Source: Stachybotrys elegans (Eukaryota > Ascomycota > Sordariomycetes > Hypocreales > Stachybotryaceae). Taken from it: a stretch of 64,000 nt of DNA. A model generated the notes under the pieces. That model was not told where the DNA came from. It did no database searches and saw nothing but the letters and a program-made list of their open reading frames with translations. Position 1 is the stretch's first letter. Each line of letters begins with the position of its first letter. The position numbers and the translations under genes were made by a program. The DNA lies in contig JAGPNK010000015.1 in NCBI GenBank assembly GCA_020746835.1, positions 620,001 to 684,000 on the forward strand, written 5' to 3'. This document shows positions 10,917-21,605 of this stretch, piece after piece.

Positions 10917-11872
10917 TTAAAGATCCTCTGAATAGCCGCTCTGAGCCAAAACCGATCTCGGACCAAGCCGCCTCCACGTTTCCACATGCCCCTCTTCCGG
11001 CACCCAGACAGAGCCCATCATGCCCGCCGCGTTGGGCACGTTGATGCCCTCGAACCGAACCTGCCGACGGGGAATCACCACAATCCAGCTGGTTGTCCAG
11101 ACGACGTTGTGCGGGAAGTTCTCTTCCAGCCCCCATCTCGTCCGAGCCTGGTCCAGCATGGACGCGTACACCAACGCGGCATGCGACGCTTGAGTCGTAG
11201 CCTTGTCGACGTCGCTGATATGCCCGACGAGATGCCCGTAAGGGACAGCCATTTCTGCCGTTGGGACGTCCGGGAACAGCGTCCGTGACGCCGTGGGGAC
11301 AACCTGCATGTGCTTGTGGCGCCGGCTCGACCCCGAGGCGACGCCGCAGTTGAAGAAAGCGTAGTATGACTCGCCCGAGCCGCTAAGCTCCTGCAGGACG
11401 GACAGGGTCGCCGCGAAATCGGCCTCGTCCAGCGGTTCTGTCTGGCGACGGTACGAATCGGCAGTGAGTAGCAGGAGCTGGGGCCGGAATACGGAGAACT
11501 TGTTGAATACCAACAAGTGGGTGTCATTCACTGTCTCGAGCAGCATCTCTGCGTCAAAACCAATGTCGCTGCCGGGGCCGAAGAAGCGCGCTGGCAGATC
11601 TCGCGGCTGGTCTGGTAGCCCCAGCTCTTGAGCCAGTGGCTTCGCTCCGAGAATTGGAGAGACCGCGAATTGAAACTTGGCTTAGTTAGCTTGTACGCTT
11701 CCCCCTGGGATCAACCCCCGCCAGGTTTCTCCCCGCCTTCGCTTAGCATGAATGCTCTGCCACTTGCCTCAAAGCCATTGTCGGTCAAGGTCGTCAGCTG
11801 TGGGCACGTATAAAAGATGGATTCTCGGGCCACGAGCTCGTCGAATTTCGCGAGTATATTTCGGTAATGCAT
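10917..11872 (-). CDS. APA2: Diadenosine tetraphosphate (Ap4A) phosphorylase / ATP adenylyltransferase
   Basis: Exons 11872-11768 and 11675-10917 give 287 aa. The 92-bp intron has a GC-AG pair: exon end GAG, donor GCAAGT, branch GCTAAC, acceptor CCAAG, in phase 0. It joins LTDNGFE to FQFAVSPILGAKP, the usual family sequence. The HIT-superfamily catalytic motif is SRRHKHMQVVP (H-x-H-x-Q), preceded by LLVFNKFSVFRPQLLLLT and YYAFFNCGVASG; the C-terminal ATP_transf-like part ends GMMGSVWVPEEGHVETW. The enzyme phosphorolyses Ap4A to ADP and ATP in the cytosol and controls dinucleotide levels. It is slightly shorter than yeast APA1/APA2 (about 320 aa). The gene symbol is a family assignment. Confidence 0.85.
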
Positions 11873-12210
11873 CGTGCAAGGTAGTTGAAGTCTTTGTGTG
11901 TTTTTAGTTTGGAAGAGTGGTGAATATGTTTAAGGTGGATTGGGTATTAATACGAATATATCTGCAACTAATCATTACTCTTCAGACTTATGCTTGTATA
12001 CGTTATTACGCTTGTGCTTGGGTAAGGTGAGCGCTCGGCATGCATGAGTGAGGCCTGAAACTGTACCCCTCGGGAATGGGCCGGCCCTGCATTTAACAGG
12101 ACAGTACATCCTGTACTGGCACCGCACCATACCGGTGTAGAATAAGACTGGCATCGAGTCCAACAATTGCACCGATGGATAGAGATTGAATTTAGATCTT
12201 GCCAAACCAA
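11873..12210. other. Intergenic region, no feature seen
   Basis: About 340 bp lies between the Ap4A phosphorylase start and the 3' end of the Zn2Cys6 gene. It should contain the phosphorylase promoter. No repeat or coding region is recognised. Confidence 0.4.
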
Positions 12211-13587
12211 CTATCCCTTGAGCACATCGACCCCCTTACACGCCACCAGTGGCAGAAGAAAGAAGCGATCAAACGCATCGAGACGCGGCATACTCTTGTC
12301 GTTTGTGAACTGGAGGTATGTAGTGCACTTGTCCCCTGGTACTGGTACAACATCACCAGGTTCCAGTGCATAAGGTGGTGCTTGACTGGATGGAGACTGC
12401 TCAAGTACACTGGCCTGTAGCATTCGAGAGCATCGAGGGAGTACCATGGGCAGAGTCTCCAGCTCGGCCAAGATGTTGCACCTCTGATATACCAGCGCCG
12501 TGTATACCGCATGAGTAAGATATGACACGAGTATAGTTCGATATGCACTCTCGAGTTGGGCTCTTAACAGAGCGTGCCCAGGAATCCTGTCATCCAGGAA
12601 CAGGGGATGATACTTGGCTGCTTGAACTCGAACCAGAAAGCCCCGTGTCCGTGTAGCAAGAAGAGGCATTTGATTCTCGGCATTTTTCCGCTGGACAGCA
12701 TCAGGGCTGAATAGGCGAATAATTTGGTACAGGGTCATGGCTTGTGTCCACTCGAGGTCCCTCCTGAAGTCAGCCAGCAGCTGGTGCTCCGGCCCCATGG
12801 TCAAGAGGTCCTCGCTTACCCATCCAAACTCTGCACCATGCATGAGATTGTGTACTTCAGAGTCCAGTATCTGATTGAAGACGGGAAGATTTCCGGAGCC
12901 AAGAGTGTCGTGGGCAGCGCAAACTCCAAGAGCCCGTTGCAGCGCAGGTGACAGCGGTTGTGCTTCCACCAGGGACTTATTCTGCCTGATGAACGTTGTG
13001 GATGCCGTCGTAGCGAATGATCTGACGAAGGAGAGCAACTCGCGGGCGCAAAAAGTCCAGGTTTCAATATCTCGACCTCGGGGCCACTCCGAGTTGTTCA
13101 CAGTCGGAGGGATCGAGCGGTTGAGCAGCTCAACCTGACCAAGATTAAAGTGATTCGATTCCGCATTCTTTTCAACCGAAGCGTAATAATGACTGTTATG
13201 GGGGCTGGATGCGAGATGCATCGAGGCTTTGTTGTGGAGCGAACTCTCATGGGAAACATGGTTGAAAGACGGCTGGTCGTGAAAGAACGGATCTCCTCCT
13301 CCCGGGACCAGATACGCGTTGCCATCAAGATCTCCAAAGTCCCGGTACACTGATCGAGTTTGTTGTTCTAAAATATCTGGTGTTCGCTGTATATTCTCTT
13401 CCCGGGGGATCCGAGAGGACACTGTCCGGTCTGATACAGGCAGAGTGACTGGCACCAGCGGATCAGGTAAGCTTGGGTACTGGCAGAGCAAGGACTGCTT
13501 GGAGCAGCGCGCGCATCGTGGCAAGGCACGGTCACAGCGCCGTTTAGAAGACACGCAGGCCTTACACGCCGTTTTTCGTAGCGACAT
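12211..13587 (-). CDS. Zn2Cys6 binuclear cluster transcription factor
   Basis: This is a single-exon protein of 458 aa. I chose the internal ATG that gives MSLRKTACKACVSSKRRCD because the extension upstream (to 13668) is low complexity and the cluster normally sits at the N-terminus. The binuclear zinc cluster is CKACVSSKRRCDRALPRCARC followed by LLCQYP, with the six cysteines in the usual spacing. A linker of about 120 residues leads to a helical regulatory half without a clear fungal_trans signature. It is the nearest regulator to the NmrA-like gene and the Ap4A phosphorylase, but nothing in the sequence ties it to them. Targets are unknown. Confidence 0.85.
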   Translation of the reverse strand: MSLRKTACKACVSSKRRCDRALPRCARCSKQSLLCQYPSLPDPLVPVTLPVSDRTVSSRIPREENIQRTPDILEQQTRSVYRDFGDLDGNAYLVPGGGDPFFHDQPSFNHVSHESSLHNKASMHLASSPHNSHYYASVEKNAESNHFNLGQVELLNRSIPPTVNNSEWPRGRDIETWTFCARELLSFVRSFATTASTTFIRQNKSLVEAQPLSPALQRALGVCAAHDTLGSGNLPVFNQILDSEVHNLMHGAEFGWVSEDLLTMGPEHQLLADFRRDLEWTQAMTLYQIIRLFSPDAVQRKNAENQMPLLATRTRGFLVRVQAAKYHPLFLDDRIPGHALLRAQLESAYRTILVSYLTHAVYTALVYQRCNILAELETLPMVLPRCSRMLQASVLEQSPSSQAPPYALEPGDVVPVPGDKCTTYLQFTNDKSMPRLDAFDRFFLLPLVACKGVDVLKG

Positions 13588-13922
13588 GCTGAGTGGGTTG
13601 GATTGTCGTTGAAGGTGCCGAGGGGGATGCGGTGAAAAGAAATGAAGCTCGGAATTTGTCAGCCTCACAAAAATGCGCGCAACCTCTTTTCAGTCCCGCC
13701 AATCTTACTGCCTCGGAGTTTAGGCTGATGCGATGTTTTTGCCACACTGACTTCATCAACATAGGACATGGTCGTGCTCCTTACGATTGCTTAATTTGTG
13801 ATAGTAATTTCACCGACACTTGGATTCACTGACAACTAAATTTCTCGACTACCACCTTCATCTATTCTCTAATCATCGGTTCTCAATCCCCGGAAGAGCC
13901 ATCCATGTTGGCGACATGAGAT

Positions 13923-14873
13923 TTACTGCTTGCGGAAGGCCTCTTCTGTACCGACCAATCCTTCAATCTTGAGATGGTCGTTTGTCACCAGCCCCTCTCG
14001 ATCGAATGCCTTGGGTCCAAGGTCCCTCCAGTAGACAAAGCTTCCTCCCAAGACCTCGCCCCATCGCGGCCACAGCTTGTCATAGGTTTCTAGCGTTACC
14101 TCGATATACGCGGTTTCAGTGCCGTGGGTAGAATCCCAGAGTGAGAGCACGTCGGCGCCGGACATGAACTCAGTGGCCAGCCTGACGTACTTTCCGGGGA
14201 GTGTCAGCTGGGGCTGGCTTAGGATAGCCTTGACGTATAAGCCCGTGTTGACGGAGACATCGCCGGCCAATGGCCAGAGCGTGGTAGATGGCACAGGCAT
14301 AACATGCAGGTGCTTCTGTGGCCCATATCCCATGGAAGGGACGGGAATGGGGTTGTGGAAAGGGTACAGAAAGTTGCTTGCATAGGCGGTAACCCAGAGA
14401 AAGGTCGTCTTTTCGAGCAGGTCAGGAATCGACTTGATGTGTTCATCGACCTTAGCCTTTGATACGTAGTAGGAGACAAAGTGCTTGCCGCCGCTCGCCT
14501 GGACTGTATCGGGAAGGGTAGACCAGATGTAGTGCTGGAGGGTGGGCGTTTTGGCGGCGGCATTGGCGAGGTTGATGCCGTGCTTTGTCTCAATGTCCAT
14601 GGCGACCTCGTAGCCCTCTGCGGGAAATGCGTCGAAGAAGTTGGAGACGGCAAAGATGGCGTGGGAGCCGGCAAAGGCCGACTCGAGCGACGAAGGGTCG
14701 TTGGCGTCTGCCTTGACGACTTCGACGCCCTTCTGGCTGAGACTCTTGGCAGCATCGCTCTCCGTGTTTCTGGTGATAGCGCGCAGCTTGTACTCTGGGT
14801 TGCCGAGGAGGGCGTTGATGACGGAGCCGCCCTGCTTGCCGGTGGCGCCCACGACGGTGATGAGTTTAGACAT
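13923..14873 (-). CDS. NmrA-like NAD(P)-binding family protein
   Basis: This is an intronless protein of 316 aa. I chose the start MSKLITVVGATGKQGGSV; an in-frame ATG three codons upstream is also possible. The glycine-rich GATGKQGG loop, followed by an Arg (AITRN) and ADANDPSSLESAF, is the NmrA/atypical short-chain dehydrogenase dinucleotide-binding fold. YYVSKAKVDEHIK fits the degenerate Tyr-x-x-x-Lys region. Relatives either sense the NADP/NADPH ratio to modulate GATA factors in nitrogen metabolite repression or act as reductases. The sequence does not decide which. It is head-to-tail with the upstream Zn2Cys6 gene. Confidence 0.85.
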   Translation of the reverse strand: MSKLITVVGATGKQGGSVINALLGNPEYKLRAITRNTESDAAKSLSQKGVEVVKADANDPSSLESAFAGSHAIFAVSNFFDAFPAEGYEVAMDIETKHGINLANAAAKTPTLQHYIWSTLPDTVQASGGKHFVSYYVSKAKVDEHIKSIPDLLEKTTFLWVTAYASNFLYPFHNPIPVPSMGYGPQKHLHVMPVPSTTLWPLAGDVSVNTGLYVKAILSQPQLTLPGKYVRLATEFMSGADVLSLWDSTHGTETAYIEVTLETYDKLWPRWGEVLGGSFVYWRDLGPKAFDREGLVTNDHLKIEGLVGTEEAFRKQ

Positions 14874-15680
14874 TTTGAACAAGATGGTTATCTGTAGATA
14901 GGATGGAAGTGATCCTTGTTGATGCTTTGGAGGATACGAAGGGTATGCTGGATGAAGGTGCTGGCATCTCTACTTATAGGCGTTGGGCATGAGACGTCAA
15001 GGTTGGGCGGGGGTGAATGAATAGAATGAATGAATGTGTAGCGGAATAGAATGGATATGCATGGCGACAAAGATGGCTAGGTCTTACGATTAGTCAAGAC
15101 GGTCCGGTATGCATTAGAGAGCATTATCACAAAGCTGTGCCAATATTGAGCTTCAGCTTGGACTCGCCAAGGGCAACAGTGCCAAAGCTTGTGACGCCAC
15201 AGTTATTACCCATGTGCCTGGACGGAATACTGTGGATTCGGCCAAGGCATCATTTCTTCATCAGGCAAGAAGAATGCGGAACAGGGTGGGTTTGGTGAAT
15301 AATCCGCCATGGCCCACAGATATCCGCAGCTGCATCGCATCACCAAAGTCCTCGTCGGCTAGGTCAATTGATCAATTAGTAATTATGTACCTGCACATGG
15401 ACATGTTGGTGGCAGAACGCGCGCATGCAATCCACCCGGACAGCAGTGGCCGCTGTAGCCCCCAAGCTGTTTGCCAGAAGTCCCTGAAACAAGACGATAG
15501 ACCCCTGCAAATTGGGCCCCACTGGCTGATAAGGTCATGTTCCAACTCGACTCACGCAATCGGCCCTCGATCCTGCCAACCCAACTCCGTCATCGTACCT
15601 TGATTGCAGCCTCATCTGCAGCACGCCCTCACGCCACGCCACCTCGCACACCATCCCGAGCAACTCTTGCCGCCTGAGCG
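14874..15680. other. Divergent intergenic region (NmrA-like / M28 peptidase)
   Basis: No gene is recognised in about 800 bp. A TAATTAGTAATT stretch lies near 15370. The region should hold the two divergent promoters. No strong TATA box or repeated motif stands out. Confidence 0.4.
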
Positions 15681-17252
15681 ATGCGGGGAACCACCCTGAC
15701 CAGCCTGCTCGCCGCGAGCACGCAGCTTCTCGGCCTCGGCTCGGCCTCGCCAGACGCCCAGCTCCGTCTCACCAAGCCCAGCACCAAGCACGCAGTCGAC
15801 ACCGCCATCTACCGCGCCCTCGAAGCCCACGACGACCCTGTCGATGCTTTCCTCTCCCTCCGTCCCGAGGCCGCCGACGCGCTCGCCGAACCGCGCCTGC
15901 TGCGTGTCTTTGGCGAGGCCGAGGCCCAGTGGATGACCGAGGGAGACAAGATGCGCCTGCGTCGCAAGGGCCTGAACTTTATCGACATCACTGACCACGA
16001 GGAGTACTATGCCCAGAACGATGTGTCATCCATGGCGGGAGAAGCTCGTAAGCTAGGCCCTCCTCCACGGGAAGAGAAGGTGGCTAACTGTCGGCAGACC
16101 TTCCCGAATTCACCCATCAGCGATGGGTAAAGTCTCTCTTCCGCCAAGTCTCTACCGAGAGGATCGAGAAGGATATCCGTCATCTGTCTAGCTTCTACTC
16201 GCGGTACTACGGAGGTACCGAGGGCGAGCTGAGTGCACAGTGGCTCCACGACCACATTGCAGAGGTATGCCGCGTCCTTGTGCTGCCAGCGCCCAAGGCA
16301 TGCATGCTAACCCACCGCAGATCATCCAGAGCGCGCCTTTCCACACCCACATCTCTCTCGAGTGGTTCACCCACCCCTTCCCCCAGTCCTCCATTATCGC
16401 GCGATTCGAGCCCAAGGTCAAGAACTTCTCGGCGCCCCTGACCATCATCGGCGCCCACCAGGACTCGATGAACTACCTCTTCCCCCTGCTCCCAGCTCCG
16501 GGGGCTGACGACGACGGCTCGGGCACCGTCAGCATCCTCGAGGCCTTCCGCGTGCTTGCCCAGAACGGCTTCACCCCGCTCAATGGGCCTGTCGAGTTTC
16601 ATTGGTACGCAGCCGAGGAAGCCGGCTTGCTCGGCAGCCAGGAGATTGCGCGGTACAAGAGGGAGTCCGGTGCGCGCATCGGCGCCATGATGGAGTTTGT
16701 CAGTCGCATTCGCTTGTATTTTCCGACAAAGAAGCACAACTGACTGCGTGTAGGACATGACGGCATTCATCGCGCGAAATGCGACCGAGTCAATTGGCTT
16801 CATCCAGACCGAGGCCGACACGCCGCTGACCGAGTGGGCTGCGAAGCTGTCCGAGGAGTACATCTCCATCCCCACCCACATCTACAAGCTGCCCGGGTAC
16901 GCATCCATACTCCACCAACGTGCACTTGGCATTGCGATATTAACCTTGACATAGGGGTGCTGGCTCCGACTACATGTCCTTCACAGAGAACGGCTACCCG
17001 GCCGCTTTCGCATCTGAAGGCAACCCCATGGGCGGCGGCAAGCTCTTTGGCGAGTTCGACCCGTACATCCACGGAGTTGGCGATACCATGGATATCGACG
17101 ACGAGACTGGCAAGTTCTCGATTGATGTAAGTCTGGCAGAACCCCCCAATCCGTTGACGAATGCTCACTGGAAACAGCACATGGCGCGCTTCTCGGAGCT
17201 GGCCATCGCGTACACAGTCGAACAGGCTGGCTGGGATAACAAGTGGAGGTAG
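15681..17252 (+). CDS. Secreted M28 family leucine aminopeptidase
   Basis: Six exons (15681-16047, 16098-16264, 16321-16698, 16754-16896, 16955-17126, 17178-17252) give 433 aa; the five introns are 50-58 bp with clean GT/AG signals and consistent phases. A signal peptide (MRGTTLTSLLAASTQLLGLGSA) and a propeptide-like segment precede the catalytic domain. The co-catalytic zinc ligands are visible: His and Asp in IGAHQDSMN and PGADDDGSG, the Glu pair in AAEEAGLLGS, the Asp in EFDMTAFIARN (created by splicing exon 3 to exon 4) and the His in DPYIHGVGDTMD. This is the M28E/Lap-type layout. The enzyme removes N-terminal residues from extracellular peptides. Confidence 0.9.
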
Positions 17253-17545
17253 ACTTCTCTTCGTGGCCACTTTATCCGTGTAGCGGCGATCTCGCCAAGG
17301 AATTGAGGGAGTGGCTTCTGACCACCGCGGCAATGCACCCTGGTTCTAGAAGCCGTCAGGATATAATTTGGACATTTTGGCCTTCAAGTAAATATATTGG
17401 AAATCTCAATTACTGCTTGACAGCCACCTCCCCCTTCTCCGCTTCTTCTAGCCTTCGCTCTCATCGGCCTATTTATGTACTAACTTGCGACAGCGTTTGC
17501 CGGCCACCTCAATCTCGTCGAAATAGGTTAAGACGAAACGGGTAA

Positions 17546-17604
17546 TGGATTGCCGCTCGATAACCGGATTGCCGCTCAATAATCGGATTGCCGCTCGATT
17601 AGGC
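17546..17604. promoter_or_regulatory. Three tandem 19-bp repeats with CGG-N4-CCG cores
   Basis: Three consecutive 19-bp units share the core GGATTGCCGCTC; the second and third read CGGATTGCCG and the first TGGATTGCCG. CGG-N4-CCG is an inverted pair of CGG triplets, the half-site used by Zn2Cys6 dimers. The array lies about 130-190 bp upstream of the BAHD acyltransferase start and downstream of the aminopeptidase, so it is placed as an upstream activating element. Which factor binds is unknown. Confidence 0.5.
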
Positions 17605-17735
17605 CAACTTCCGAGCCAACAGTAAAGGGCATTGCGTATCCACCAAACTACCCATCCTCATCAGAAGACGCGTTCCAAGCAATTGCGTGTACCGAGAGAC
17701 GTATGAAACCATAGGTCCGTCTGAGTTAACGAAAG

Positions 17736-19274
17736 ATGGGGTCCATGATCTCCAGCATGATCGGCGGCACGCAGCGCGTGCCCCCGACGGCACCAGCAGA
17801 CGAGGTGCTGTCGGTTCACCCCTTTGATGACACAGCCACTATGCGCGGCTTCACCTTGGTCTGGACGTTTCGATTCGACGATGTCCTCGACCCGGATATG
17901 CTGGGAAAGTCCCTGTCTGAGCTGCTCTCCATGGACGGCTGGCGGAAACTGGGAGGCCGTCTTCGCGTTGGGGTAGGTCGTCCCCCTCATCTAAACAGCT
18001 CGGATAGCATCATCTGACAGCAGCAGTCCAACGGCAAGGTTGAGATTCACGTGCCCCGGGAGTATTCTGAGGAGCGGCCAGCGCTTCACTTTACCAAGCA
18101 GCACTTTGACATCTCGATTGAGGAGCATGCTGAAGCCTCCAAGCTTCCAAAGCCCACAGGTGTGCCGGCCACGTTTCCCTCGGCTCGGCACTATCTTGGC
18201 CTCGCCCAAGGCCCAGGAGCGCCCCAAACCTTCAACGACTTCGTCCGCTCTGATCTGCCGCAGTTTGCGCTCCACGTCGTGACCTTTACCGACGCGACGC
18301 TCGTTTCTGTCACGTTCAACCACGTCACCAGCGACCTGGGCGGTTTCGCATCGCTCCTCAAGGCCTGGGCGTGCGTTCTGGCCGGGAAGCCAGAGGATGT
18401 GCCGCAGTTCGTGGGTTACAAGGAAGATCCGATGGCTGCCATGTACGAGGCGCCGGATGTCACGATGCCGGCTATTGCCGATAAGCAGCTTGCCGGATGG
18501 AGGCTCATTGTGTGGGCGCTGAGACAGGCCGTTGCGACGTGGTGGTCGCCTCTCGAGTCGCGTATACTCTGCATTCCCAAGAAAGTCGCAGATGCTGTCA
18601 TTCTTGAAGCGCGGTCTCACTTGACGTCCTCGGCCACATCTGGAGAAAGCAAAGCGTTCTTGTCAGAAAATGATGTCTTGGTCGCCTTGGTCAACCGCCT
18701 ATTTGGGAGCCAATCTCCTCCTGATAAGGGACTGGTGACCCTGCTGGCGATGGATCCGCGCGAGCGCCTGAGTTCCATCTTTCGAAAGGGTGCAGCCTAT
18801 CTGCAGAACGCGGCGATAGCTGTCTTCATCGAGTGCAAGGCAGGGACGGCCGCGCAGCTTCCCCTGGGCCAGCTGGCTCTCCAGTCGCGGGAAGCCATAA
18901 CTGCTGGATGCACCGAAGAGTCGATGAAGTCACTGGCGGCCTTTGTCCACAAGTCAATCATCGAAACTGGGAACCCGGGGCTGTTTGGGGGCATGGGAGA
19001 CACATTCCTCGTGGTGTCGAACTGGAGCAAGGCGGCGCTTCTTGACACGCTCGATCTGAGCCCTGCCATTGTCAAGCCCTCGGCAAAGAAGAAGGGTGGT
19101 TCAAAGCCTGGATTTCCGGTGTACTATCACTCGCAGTCTGTTCAACCATCGGTGCTTCCCATGTTGGTGACGATTGTTATGGGTAGGGATGGCGATGGCA
19201 ATTTATGGATTCAAGGGGATTATCCGGCGGATATATGGTCGGCATTGATGGAGTATCTCCAGACACGAGGGTAG
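17736..19274 (+). CDS. BAHD-type acyltransferase (trichothecene acetyltransferase-like)
   Basis: Two exons. The donor is at 17973 (GTAGGT after RLRVG); the acceptor is one of three consecutive in-phase AGs ending at 18020, 18023 or 18026, which differ by one or two Gln residues. The protein is about 495 aa. The motif HxxxD is seen in FNHVTSDLGG, with the catalytic His, and the second family motif appears as VVSNWSKAALLDTLDL in place of DFGWG, a form common in fungal members. SVHPFDD at the N-terminus and GGRLRV...VEIHVP match the first half of the fold. It transfers an acyl group from acyl-CoA to an alcohol or amine acceptor, so it could belong to a small secondary-metabolite or detoxification unit. 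No core biosynthetic enzyme is nearby. The tandem CGG-N4-CCG array lies just upstream. Confidence 0.85.
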
Positions 19275-19675
19275 GTTATCTTAGACAGATCTTTGTGAGG
19301 AGTATCCTTGTTCGCCCTGACTTGCATATCCAACCGCATCTTGCTGTGTCAAATACAAACCCTGGTAAGGATGGTTTGCTTTTACCACATGGAAGACAGG
19401 CTTTGTACTGGGCTCAGGGCCTTGGGTTTTGTGCCGGTCTAACCATCTCTAGGCTACGCAAGACGGATAAATAGATCTGGACCAGGTCTAGCTACTATCG
19501 TGAGAATGCCCCGTGACTTCTAGAAATAGCTAGCCGCTCCGTGCTAGTAAAGGCGTCATTAAATTTCTCACGGCACTGACCAGCAAAAAATACGCGTTTT
19601 CTGAAGGCATCGTGAACGCCAGCAAGGTCCAACTTATCTGGCCCCGGCACGCCCACCACAGAGTCAGGGACGACA

Positions 19676-21392
19676 ATGGATGCGGAATCGGCGAGAATAC
19701 GCTCACAGTGGCGGGCGGCCAAGGGATATCTCACCCAATTCTGCCTCGCTGGTCCGAGTCAGCAACGCGCCGATGCCGCTTCTGCCAAACCAGATGGCGA
19801 CGAGATTCCCGATGCCATTGCGTCGTCGATCCATGAATTCAGGCAAAAGCCTTGGACTGTGCTCGGCCTGGGGTCAATATCCAGCCTTCTTACCATTGGC
19901 GTCTTGTTGGTAGATAAATACATTGCCTCTACCGATGGCTGGAGCTTGTACTTCTTCTACATGGCTCTTACTGTAAGTCGGTCTGTTCCATAGTCTTCTG
20001 GGCGGTGCTGATTATACTTCCCAGAGCTCCGTCTGTGTATTGTCCATGGTCATTCTCGGCAAGGCAAGCTTCGCCAAAAGCACCGCCTCGTTTCGATCTG
20101 CTGAGCCCCTCATGTGTATGGCAAAAGCCTGTCTACTCCTCCCTCATGTTTCTTGTATCTGACCGAGACAGTGATCCCGGTCTATGTCACAATTTACATT
20201 GTCCGAGAGTATGCGTATCTCCGGGCAATACGGTCTCTATCCATCCCACTGCGCATTATGCTCCGCTTCCTCAACGCCATCGTCATGGCGGGCACGTTGG
20301 ACGCGTCCGGGTCCAATGTTCTCAGTACCATGTCGCTTCAACTGGCAATTTTCAGCTGCATCTTTGCCGGCGCCGCAGATTTCTTCACTGCACTTTACCG
20401 TGCAATTATCCTCGCCGAAGAGGCTCGTGCACCTGGTGCAACAATATCCGCTCTCCTCAAGGAGAAGGGCTTTGAGGTTGCCGCTTCGTACGGCTGGATA
20501 GGGCTCAGTACTTGTTGCTCGATGATTTATTTCATCTTCCAACAGGAGATTACGCAGACGCTCGGCGTCAAGGAGCAAGACAGTAGGTTTCAATCTTCAA
20601 AAGGAGACATATTTAACCTAACACGCCGCAGTGACATTTCAGATAAATGTGCTCTCGATCCCTCTGCTGCTTTTGGCGTCCTACCTGGTAGAGGGCCTGT
20701 CTAGCGAGTCTATTGACAAGAGTTTTCCTTCCGAGAGCCGGAATATGATGATGCTGGGAGCAATCTTCTCGGGCCTTTCCTACGTTTGTTCACATTACGT
20801 TACGGAAACACGAAGCCAACGAATGTCCTGGCAAACCAACGGATTCCTAAAAGCACTTGAGATTATCCCGATCACCCTTGGAAGCCTTTTATTTCTGGGT
20901 CTACCTTGGATGGATATACACCCAACTATTCTCGGGTTTGCTGCGGGCTTGGGGATTTTCATCGTCTGTTCACGCCGATGGTGGAGTTACGACATGACGA
21001 AGAAAAAGGCCCGTATAAGACGCCTGCAGGTCATCTCTGCCCTGGTAATCTTCTTCTCAAGCCCGGCATTCTTTGGGGGCCTGCACCGAGATATAATTGG
21101 GAGAGGCCACGATATTCCTGATGCTGTCTATGCTTTCGTCTACAACCTGGTGGTGGGAATCGCAATCTTCAATGTGTTTGCCTATTCTGGAGGCGCCTCG
21201 ACAGGAGATACGGCCATCAGCATCTCCTTAACGGCGTTGCCTGCAGTGTTCGCCTTCTTGTCTTCGCCTATAGCTTTCTCCTGCATGTTTGCGGGTGTTG
21301 CAAATATGTATGGGGCGGGTCTTTCTGCTATGGCTGGATTACTCATTATATTCTTCCAGGTTGAACTCGCGTCATCTTCTGCGTCAGGTTGA
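19676..21392 (+). CDS. Polytopic membrane protein, family not recognised
   Basis: Exons 19676-19972, 20025-20115, 20172-20582 and 20632-21392 give 519 aa; introns are 52, 56 and 49 bp. The second intron (GTATGG donor, CTGACC branch, GACAG acceptor) is needed to keep frame and joins PLM to IPVYVTIYIV. After a soluble N-terminus of about 50 residues there are many hydrophobic segments, for example WTVLGLGSISSLLTIGVLLV, VISALVIFFSSPAFFGGL and ALPAVFAFLSSPIAFSCMFAG, so 10-12 membrane spans are likely. No transporter signature is seen. It lies downstream of the BAHD gene on the same strand; a functional link is only a guess. Confidence 0.7.
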
Positions 21393-21605
21393 GCCATATC
21401 CAAGATAGTATATCCTTGCCCAGATGCGCAGTTTGAACGCAAGCGCAAAGACGAACATGCTAGGAAGAAAGGGGATTTGTGAAAGAGTCTGGAAGTCAGT
21501 ACGAGTGTATATCTACATGCCTGCCTTTTTATACGACAGCTCCTTTTACTTTTATTGTTCTGAATTGCAACGATAATCCTTACATAAACACACAGCATAC
21601 AGCGT

